64,000 nucleotides of DNA from Craspedostauros australis (lineage: Eukaryota; Bacillariophyta; Bacillariophyceae; Mastogloiales; Achnanthaceae), in assembly GCA_026770025.1 (NCBI GenBank), contig JAMXDE010000006.1, positions 3,292,001-3,356,000 of the forward strand, written 5' to 3'. The notes beneath the pieces were generated by a model. That model worked only from the letters and a program-made list of their open reading frames with translations, was not told the DNA's origin and ran no database searches. Positions 56,737 to 64,000 of the stretch are shown piece after piece. A program made the position numbers and the translations under genes. Every line of letters begins with the position of its first letter. Within the stretch, counting starts at the first letter, position 1.

Positions 56737-57252
56737 GATTCTTTCCATCACTCGCATCCCCGTGGCAGTTGTGCTCCCCAGTTCTGTCATTGTCGATTCT
56801 ACTGTTCGTGCTGATGATGGTGCTGATGATGGTGGAGCTGGTGATATCAAGCAGCAGGATCGGGAACCGCAACTGAACATGACGCATCCACAACGTCTGC
56901 GGCTGCTCTAACTGCGCATCCCCGCACATGCGGCAAGGCACGGCATGCGGCACCAATCGCAACAGCAGCAACAAGAGCAACAGCAACAACCCTCTTCGAC
57001 GATTCCACATGGATTCGACTGTGCAGAACACACCAGGGCACCATGTGACACGCCACCTTCTCTTCTATCTCTATCCGAACAGGTACCTTATTCGTGAGTG
57101 GATCGGCGATCAGTCCCGTGTTCAACCAACCACCGACCCTCGGCGATAGATTGGTGACCATGACGATGATGGATTCATCATCGAACACCCCCACGCTGCA
57201 CCTTCGGGCACCCCATCTTTCCGTGCAGATCCGAGATGCCTCCCACTACCAC

Positions 57253-57333
57253 TGCAATGCAATGCAACGCAACGCAACGCAACGCAATGCAACGCAATGC
57301 AACGCAATGCAACGCAATGCAACGCAACGCAAC
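57253..57333 (+). repeat. CAATG/CAACG pentanucleotide array
   Basis: About 16 units of GCAAT or GCAAC in alternating blocks, giving a degenerate pentanucleotide minisatellite. Related to the CATTG array at 19000 (its reverse complement is CAATG). Confidence 0.85.
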
Positions 57334-57745
57334 ACCATCCCAACAAAGACAGGAGATGAAGCTGCGCGAGCAATTCATCTCCAACAGAGCAGACACCCAT
57401 CATCTCCCAAGACAAGTGGTGATGATTGATCCGCGAACAAGACATCGCACAATGTCCGACCATTTCGCAGCCACAACAATTGGCTTTGGCAAGTTCTTGT
57501 TCTGATCTTTGATTTGGCGATATCTGTTTTGTGGCATCTCATGAAGCAACATTCCGCAGCAAGCAGACGAAGACTTGCCTCCTGGATCGTGGCGTGACGA
57601 CGCAGGCGATGAGAAGCACAGACTTGATCAGACAATCTCAAGGAGGCGAAGGCAACTTTGTTCAACACAAATCATGGGCATCCGTACTCCAGTGCAATCG
57701 ATACAGCATTGGCCGTTCTTCTCTTCCATCAATCACAACGCTGGC

Positions 57746-59532
57746 ATGTTGATCATGAAGGCACTGTGGCCATTCGACGCTGCTGCACTATTTGCGGCGA
57801 TGATCGCTGGGAGTGCAGTCCCAACAGCAAGTGCCATGGGGAATACAACGGTGAGTCACCTGGATCATCGCACTCACTGTCCTCTGGTGGCCTTCACTGA
57901 CGTCTTCCATGTTGGGTTCTTCGCCCACTGAATCCGTTCCATACGTCCATTCGTTCGTATACATGCATGGATGTATGTATGTGTGTAGCATGTATGTATG
58001 CTCGCACTCACCCCGGACTCTTCCGCCAAATCCTCTCTCTCTCTCTCTCTCGCTGTGTTCACGCTGCCTGTACTTGCGATCATCACAACAAATCGGACGG
58101 AACGAATTCGCTCAATCGACTTGAACTGCAACGACTGTACCCCTCACAACAACTATGACATCACGCTGCAGCATCCCACACCGGCACCGCTTTGCGAGGA
58201 ATGGAGATTCGCAGCCACTGACGGAGATTTCTTGAATCAAACCTCTCAATCTCTCAGATTCGATGTATTCATTGTTGAAGACGTTCAAATTAACTCCATC
58301 AATGTGTTTCTGGCTCCTGGCTGTTCTAACATGCCATACAAGATCTTCTTCCATCCCCACATCTGGCAGGTGGACAACGGGAATTGGACTCAGATCGCCT
58401 CTGGCAACAACGGAGAAGTCGACTCTGATGGTTTCACGGCCTCTCTTCCATTTGATTCGCCTCTGTCCTTTTCAGCGGATACTGGCCTGGTTTCCTTTCG
58501 CATCGATATGGCAAACCGGCTGAGGAACTTCCGCGCGGACTTCCCCACCTTGCCTCGAGCCTCCCATTGAAGACCGCCCGAATTGCCCGTTCGGCGTACC
58601 TGCGGGACTTGGCAGTGTGGAAGTTGATGACAATCCATCCAGCATCGTTCCAGATGTTGTATTCGCTTTTCCGGGAGTGTTCGAATTCTGTCGCGGCCTT
58701 GCCACTGCGACGCCAACCGAATCACTCTCCCCTCCATCACAGCATCGCCGACAGCCTTGGCATCTGTCGCTCCGACCCTGGCGCCGACAGCTACTTGTCG
58801 AAGCGGGGAAGCAGTGGGCCTTCCTCGGCCGTTCTTTATCGACCAAGTGGAATCGCAGCGATTCGATATTGAGGTGCTGGACACCGTCGATATCACTGGC
58901 ATGAGACTTGCTCTATCCACCGTGGGTAATCAACCATATTCCATCTTCTACCATCCCAGCTCATGGGATGCGCCTGGTACCTGGACGGAGATTGCATCCG
59001 GAACCATCGAGGCGAGAGGTGCAGACGAGTTCACCGATGTGATCTCGTTCAATCCACCGCTTTCTTTTTCAGCAAGCGACGGCATGGTCGCCATCCGTGT
59101 GGATACGCAAACAGAATCATGGAATGATGCCACGGGGGACTTCGAGCCTACAACACCAGACTGGTTCGAATGTGAGGGATGGCCGTTCATCATGTTCCCA
59201 GAGTTGTCAAGCGAAGAGGTTGAAGAGTATCCTGATGTCCCTCACGAAGGCTTCAACGACTTCTTCATGGGATCGTTGGAGTTCTGCAACAACGACTCTC
59301 TGACAGTGTTGGCTGCGGGTGCACCATCGGACATGACATCCGCTGCGCCATCGCTTCTGCCATCATCCACACCGTCACCTTCGCCGTCATCCGGACCACC
59401 ATTCATGCCCTCGCCCACACCATCCTCCGCATCATCTTCTCAACCAACCCTGGCCTGGAGCATGAAGGAAGCGAAGGGGTCAAATCATCGAAAGAAAGCA
59501 AAACGAGTAAGTCCGCCAAATCATCCAAGTGA
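57746..59532 (+). pseudogene. secreted protein with two copies of an unnamed domain and a KxxK tail, frame disrupted
   Basis: Exon 1 (57746-57850) encodes a signal peptide (MLIMKALWPFDAAALFAAMI, cleavage near TASA). A 321-base intron then leads to HPTPAPLCEEWRFAATDGDF. Two homologous domains follow. The first has LRFDVFIVEDVQINSINVFL, KIFFHPHIW and FDSPLSFSADTGLVSFRID. The second has FDIEVLDTVDITGMRLALST, SIFYHPSSW and FNPPLSFSASDGMVAIRVD. The frame shifts near 58555 and returns near 58735; the intervening ~180 bases read as the matching domain end (IVPDVVFAFPGVFEFCRGLA). After a Pro/Ser linker (PSPTPSS), the current frame runs to 59551. The frame ending at 59532 instead gives KSSKESKTSKSAKSSK, a lysine cluster like the silaffin silica-targeting signal. 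Either the gene is decaying or the assembly has indels. I do not recognise the domain. Confidence 0.6.
57851..58171 (+). other. probable intron of the secreted-protein gene
   Basis: Donor GTGAGT directly after the signal-peptide exon, a (CT)9 run at ~58033-58051 and acceptor CACGCTGCAG. It joins in phase 0. An alternative acceptor at 57988, also in phase, would add ~61 residues including an unlikely Ser/Leu run. Confidence 0.55.
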
Positions 59533-60403
59533 TCAAGGAGCACCAATGTAGTGATGATGGAGAGGCGATGATGGGAAAGAGCGGGAAGGGAGAAAATCGC
59601 TTGTGCCTGGTCATCACTGACGTCGAGAGAGGAGAGGCTGTGTTGATGAAGCGCTCTGTGATGCTTGCCGTGACGCTCCTCCCACAACGATACTGCTCAC
59701 AACCACTTTCCACAAAAGATGTGTTCAGTTGATGGTGGCATGACTCAGTCGAACACATCTATCTGTGGCCAAAGTGATGTCAAGTTGCCTTTTCCATCTG
59801 CTCCAAGTTGTCACACGACAATTTGAATTCTGTCTCGATTTAACGTCTATATAACGTCGAGTCCAACCGAAAATGGACTCCTGGTCGATCACAAAACTGG
59901 AACAAGCCATCAATGCGGTGGTCAACCTGTCCACAAACAACAAATCAATGATTTCAAAGAGGAGCTCGACGTGAGTGTGCATGTTGTGCACTCTGTGCTT
60001 TGACGCTGCAGTTCGAATGCTCCTTCTGACGGTATTCGACACATGCAAAACAATGACAGTTGCCTTTGAGAAGGATGCTCGCTAACTTGCAACGTGCAGA
60101 AGCGTGGGTCCACGATCAAAATCGACCGCTTGTGGTCCACGATCGAAGTCAACCGCTTGTGGTCCAGGCTTGTCTTTCCAACTTTGCGCCAAAGACAACG
60201 TGGTACAACGCGATACAACGCGATACAACGCGGCAAGTGCAAGTTCTTTCGTTGTTCTCCTCGTCCTCCATTTGCCTCTTCATAAATGGAGCAACTTCGC
60301 AACACAAATCTTTGACACACACCCCTTCCACATCGGCCAACGAATTGACCTGAAGGAGCACTTCCCATCAGCACACGCACACATCCGAACGACAACGTCA
60401 ACC
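59533..60403. other. intergenic region and leader
   Basis: No gene is supportable. Two 27-base direct repeats (GGTCCACGATC...CCGCTTGT) lie at 60107-60160 and a TACAACGCGA repeat at 60203-60232. The frame of the next gene is open through this repeat region, but I place its start at 60404. Confidence 0.5.
60107..60160 (+). repeat. 27-base tandem duplication
   Basis: Two copies of a 27-base unit beginning GGTCCACGATC and ending CCGCTTGT, differing at three or four positions, followed by a partial third (GGTCC). They lie ~250 bases before the start codon at 60404. Confidence 0.75.
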
Positions 60404-61285
60404 ATGGTGACTTTCACAGACGAAGAAAAAGAACACGTTGAGGCACTTGTTGCTCTCGCTCAAGCCACCAACAGCGCAAAACAGAAGTGGGAAGTTCACT
60501 CGCTTCTGAACTTCCTCAACAAGGTAGTCATAGATCTCGGTACACTCGACGATCGCGAGGAGGCGAAGGAGTTGTTGGGGTGTTTCAAGACGTCAGTAGA
60601 AAAGACCAAGAATGCAAGAAACATCTCCGCAAGTGATGTCACCGCCGTGCTACGAGACTTTTGTGGGCTCGTGGTATGGGCCAGACATGGGAACAATGCC
60701 ATCCGCGCCCTGCGCGACCTCCTTCCCCAAGAACAACAGCAGGCCCTTCTTCAAGTCGACAGTGACCTCAACAATGAACAGGAACGCCTCGTCAGCGAAC
60801 ATGGTGGAGGGGGGCACACCGAAGCGAGCTCGCGGCCTTCGAATGAGCAGAATTGGCACTCGCAGACTCGGAATTTGGTGCGGGATTTTTGGCAACGTGC
60901 CAACGACCAAGTCGAGGAAGGTTTCGAAACCTCCGCTGCCATCTTCGACTCCTTTCTTGGTAACACGTGCGCCACTTGTGGCAATGGCCAAAACAGCAGC
61001 GTCATCGACGTCATCGACAGCATCGACAGCGCTGACGGCAACAGCGCCGACAACAGCATCGACAACAGCAGCGTCATCGACAGCATCGACAACAGCATCG
61101 ACAACAGCATCGACAACAGCATCGACAACAGCAGCGTCATCGACAGCATCGACAGCATCGACAGCATCGACAGCGCTGACGGCAACAGCGCCGACAACAG
61201 CATCGACAACAGCAGCGTCATCGACAGCATCGACAGCGCTGACGGCAACAGCGCCGACAACAGCACCGACAACAGCATCAACTGA
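60404..61285 (+). CDS. unrecognised protein with Ser-Ile-Asp/Asn repeat tail
   Basis: 293 residues from the ATG at 60404, which has a strong context (CAACCATGG); the frame is open upstream but encodes repeats. Residues 1-195 are mostly helical and charged (EEKEHVEALVALAQATNSAK, SVEKTKNARNISASDVTAVL, LVRDFWQRANDQVEEGF) and may form a small helical domain. The tail (~196-293) is built from Ser, Ile, Asp, Asn and Gly: VIDSIDSADGNSADNSIDNS appears in three blocks with runs of SIDN between. It is strongly acidic and probably disordered. No signal peptide is seen. I do not recognise the family. The repeat DNA is also open in a second frame (to 61382), where it reads as Thr/Ala/Ser repeats. Confidence 0.65.
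   Translation: MVTFTDEEKEHVEALVALAQATNSAKQKWEVHSLLNFLNKVVIDLGTLDDREEAKELLGCFKTSVEKTKNARNISASDVTAVLRDFCGLVVWARHGNNAIRALRDLLPQEQQQALLQVDSDLNNEQERLVSEHGGGGHTEASSRPSNEQNWHSQTRNLVRDFWQRANDQVEEGFETSAAIFDSFLGNTCATCGNGQNSSVIDVIDSIDSADGNSADNSIDNSSVIDSIDNSIDNSIDNSIDNSSVIDSIDSIDSIDSADGNSADNSIDNSSVIDSIDSADGNSADNSTDNSIN
61003..61283 (+). repeat. coding minisatellite (GACAACAGCATC-type units)
   Basis: Tandem 9- and 12-base units (GACAGCATC, GACAACAGCATC) organised in ~63-base higher-order blocks, three of them complete. All unit lengths are multiples of three, so length changes keep the frame. Confidence 0.85.
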
Positions 61286-61459
61286 TACTGCTGGCCCACA
61301 AGCAACAGCCGCAGCCGCTCCGCCAACTAGTGCAGATCAGGACACAAGCAACAAAGCCATGAAAGCAACAGAAAAACGATAGTAAATAGTAATATAGCGC
61401 AATGATTGAATAAATACTGACTTCTTCCTTTAGTATGTGCTACAACTGTTCTACCATTA

Positions 61460-63268
61460 TTTCTATGTTATTGTTTCCACGAAGATGAAGTGACGCGTTT
61501 GTGCAAGAATGATGCTGAGAATCTCAGCAGCCTGCAGCAAATGCTGTTGGATCCAGGATAGATTCCGTTGCGTGACCTGACGCAGGATGGAGGTGAAGGC
61601 AGTGCAGATGGGCCCATATGCATGGATGCCGGGCGACGTCCCGATCGGCGGTTCAAACTTGGCGTATCCCAAGATCAGTGCAGCGTCGTGCACATTGTCG
61701 AAGAAGTGTTGGCAGATAGCAATCTTGCCGACGCCTGCAACATCAATGACAATCTCACAGCGGTTCTTGGATCACAGGTAGGCCTGCTTCAGTCTGCAGA
61801 GCCTTTTGACTCGGCCATGAAACTGGATCGGCGGGGCGCGTGGTCGAGGCTGCTGGCTTGCTGGCTCCTCCAGTGGCGATGATAGAAAGGACCACTCATC
61901 ATCGGGCTCAATTGACTCAGGCTTGCGCTTGAGATGTCATTGGACTTCTCCAATAACGAGCTCGGATTGTTCGTCACCTGTTTGTATACCATTTGCAGTA
62001 GCTGCGTGCGACTGTTGCTGTGATCCGACTCATGATCAGCATGTGACGATGAGGCATCCGTGCAGTAGCTGCGCGAAAAGGATGTGAGACTTCCTGGTTC
62101 GTATGTGGAGAGCGTCGTTGCGTTTTGGACCGTGGATGCATCTGATTCACCATTTGTGGAGAAGGGCAACTTCCAGATGTTGACGTTCGGCAGCAGGCTG
62201 TTGAGGATGTAGGGATCTGGCTGTTGTTGGGAGCACAGTCTCTGCAGGTTTCGACCGTGGTGTTGGCTGTTGTTGTTGCTGCCGTTGCGGTTGCGGTTGC
62301 GGTTGCTGTTGTTTTCGGGACTTTGGAACAAGCTGACTTTCATCATCCGATTCGGACAACATCATTCACGTGAGCCAATGCTCATCAGATTGTGTGTCCT
62401 TATCGTCATGGTCATCCTGTACAATATTTGCCATCGCACTCACCATCAATTGCACTTGCTGGATAAAGTTGCGCTGGGCAAGATCATTGGCATGATTTGC
62501 ATCATGCTCAATGATCGAAGCAGCAGCAGTTGTCGCATGGGTTGGATCCTCCTCCTCTTCATCCTCCTCGTCACGATCATCACCAGCATCATCATCGCTT
62601 GTGCTGCGAAGCCGACGGTTTGGCTTCTGAAAAGCGGAGGTGGGCATGTGGGGGAGGGTATGCGTCGGTAATTTCGACGGGATCTACTCCTAATCCTCAC
62701 GATCGATGAGTGGTTCCTGTGTAGTTGGAAGTTGATGGTCGTGGCGGAGGTTGATGACTCCTGCGGTTGTTCTTGTCGTAGCCGCTGGTGTGAAGGCTTG
62801 CGTGGTTGGCAGCAGGAGGTGTTGCCAACGAGCCTGCATCCTCCATCGAAACCGTCGGCGGAGTCCGCAGGTGATGCCTTTCCCAGAGTGGACGTCAGGT
62901 GTCATGTGTGGCGATCCATGATGGCTGCTGGTGCTGCTGCTGCTGATCGTCTTGGAGGTGTCGTCGCCCTCGTTGGTTGGATGGGCCATGACGGTGTGAG
63001 CATAGTGCAATGGGCGCGAGACGAAGTGTTTGATGGAGAAGGTGCCTCCACGGAGATCGACCATGGCCTCATCATCGGGTGCATCGATGTTCACGATGCT
63101 ACTCGCACGTTGGTTGTGCTGGTTGTGCGAGGAAATGGTTTCCTCACTCGTGGTAATTTGTGGTTGTTGGTCGGCATCCGCCAAATTCCAACCAAGTTGC
63201 CAGCTCAACAAGATCCACAACCAGAACAAACCACTGAATTTGGCGGGCCTCGCCCTCGAACGAATCAA
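61460..63268 (-). pseudogene. remains of a secreted-protein gene
   Basis: On the minus strand, protein-like pieces follow in shifting frames. From 63268: a signal-peptide-like segment (LFWLWILLSWQLGWNLADAD) without an ATG, then MVDLRGGTFSIKHFVSRPLH. From 62647: an acidic stretch (STSDDDAGDDRDEEDEEEED). From ~62346: NVNIWKLPFSTNGESDAS. From ~61757 to 61463: EIVIDVAGVGKIAICQHFFD and SWIQQHLLQAAEILSIILAQ. In-frame stops and at least two frame changes separate them. One possible 74-base intron (GTGAGG to TTTTCAG, ~62612-62685) would explain one break, not all. I do not recognise the family. A multi-exon gene that I failed to assemble is the alternative. Confidence 0.4.
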
Positions 63269-63807
63269 TCGCCAAAGAAATCACTTTTTCTGTGGTGTGG
63301 CACAGACACGTTCGTCGGAACAGTTGATGTGTTGGATTGAACAAAAGAACAGTGGCACTTCGGAGGCACTTGCGAGAACGTTTGACACCAAGAAAGCATC
63401 ATCGTTCTGTTGGAGAGTTCTCCCGGGACTGACTTTTTGGAACTGCAAGACACAACAAGCGCATCAAACTCACGTTCTGACATGGCGAACCTTCAGATTT
63501 ATCGAACTCGGCTTCATCGGCCAAGATGTGATTCACCCTTGCGGAGAGCAACGGAATGAATCACTCAACAACACAACGAGACATGAACGATACAGAGTAT
63601 CATTGGAACAGAACACGACCTCTCCAAACCACTGCTTTTCCACGCTCTCTCTCGATCTTCGGCCTCCCGTCTTTTCGACGACCACACGAACAAGGACGAC
63701 GAACATGATAGCAGTAGCAGTACCAGCAGCAGCAGCAGTAGCACCAGTCCCAATGCTGGAGGCATGGACCAAGACGACAGCCAGATGTTCCCTGTGGTGG
63801 ACTAGTC
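63269..63807. other. intergenic region near the window end
   Basis: Small open frames only; for example 63265-63483 on the minus strand (72 codons) has no domain. A CAG/TAG repeat at 63713-63745 precedes the possible gene start below. Confidence 0.4.
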
Positions 63808-64000
63808 GTGCTTCTCTCACTCCTTCTCGACGGTTCTGCACGAACGACTGCAGCAGGTGTCAGACCAGGAGCGGCAGAACCGGAAGTACGCCAGCTGCCA
63901 GGTATGTGGATTCTCGCTGGATCCGCAAGTCGCAAGTGACGACAGCCAGAAGATCTTCGTCTCCTCTCTCAGCCAACCAGGCATGGATGAAAACGTCCTC
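63808..64000 (+). CDS. possible partial gene running off the window
   Basis: From the stop at 63805 the frame is open to the window end with protein-like composition: TVLHERLQQVSDQERQNRKY, then CQVCGFSLDP (a CxxC pair that could start a zinc finger) and KIFVSSLSQPGMDENV. No ATG is present, so this would be an internal exon; acceptor-like AGs lie at ~63855-63860. The upstream frame (DQDDSQMFPVVD) may be a preceding exon. Confidence 0.3.

Noticed and set aside
60104-60403. N-terminal extension of the SID-repeat protein to 60104
   Set aside because: It would encode two copies of the 27-base repeat and low-complexity sequence. The ATG at 60404 has a much better context.
61003-61283. Regular repeats resembling a CRISPR array
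   Set aside because: The units are 9-12 bases without unique spacers and keep a protein frame; this is a coding minisatellite in a eukaryote.
1-64000. tRNA or rRNA genes
   Set aside because: I looked for B-box-like GGTTCRA(N)YCC contexts and conserved rRNA strings and saw none convincing. A tRNAscan-SE and Rfam run would be decisive.

Overview
The window is nuclear DNA of a eukaryotic alga, most likely a diatom; this is inferred from the sequence alone. Four things point there. (1) A DUF3611/TIC21-like plastid membrane protein (46598-47464, minus) carries a signal peptide followed by a Phe at the predicted cleavage site (VDA|FSV), the ASAF-type presequence of plastids derived from red algae. 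(2) Three genes (20433, 31845, 36428) belong to a lineage-specific family with a WY...RGLE...EQ pattern that I associate with diatoms. (3) A secreted protein ends, in one frame, in a lysine cluster spaced K-x-x-K, as in silaffins. (4) Genes are compact, with few short GT-AG introns, CAA/CAG-rich 5' leaders and long Asn/Gln/Ser/Gly-rich disordered tracts.

Layout. 0.3-2.4 kb: unrecognised coiled-coil protein with one intron. 3.4-9.5 kb (minus): giant anoctamin (TMEM16). 11.5-18.9 kb: USP32-like deubiquitinase in three exons. 20.4-21.3 kb: first WY/RGLE gene. 22.7-28.4 kb: a small glycan-enzyme block with two tandem GT61 glycosyltransferases (minus) and a FkbM-type methyltransferase (plus), all with N-terminal membrane anchors. 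28.4-39.0 kb: gene-poor stretch holding two more WY/RGLE genes and one probable gene relic. 39.0-46.2 kb: a 2397-residue protein with DUF1769, a possible beta-trefoil, an 11-mer-like amphipathic repeat, PH and DUF547 domains. 46.6-49.2 kb: TIC21-like plastid gene and a divergent PWI-domain splicing factor.

49.4-56.4 kb is a tandem segmental duplication. Each unit has an FAD-dependent monooxygenase (plus) facing a leucine-rich-repeat-like gene (minus). Both monooxygenase copies are broken, in different ways. One LRR-like copy has lost its C-terminus through a TGG-to-TGA change. 57.7-59.5 kb encodes a secreted protein with two copies of an unnamed domain, whose reading frame changes three times. 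60.4-61.3 kb encodes a protein with a Ser-Ile-Asp/Asn-rich minisatellite tail. 61.5-63.3 kb (minus) holds the remains of a secreted-protein gene. The last ~200 bp may begin another gene.

Nothing suggests operons; neighbouring genes are functionally mixed apart from the glycan block and the two duplications. I found no tRNA, rRNA, CRISPR array or intact transposon.
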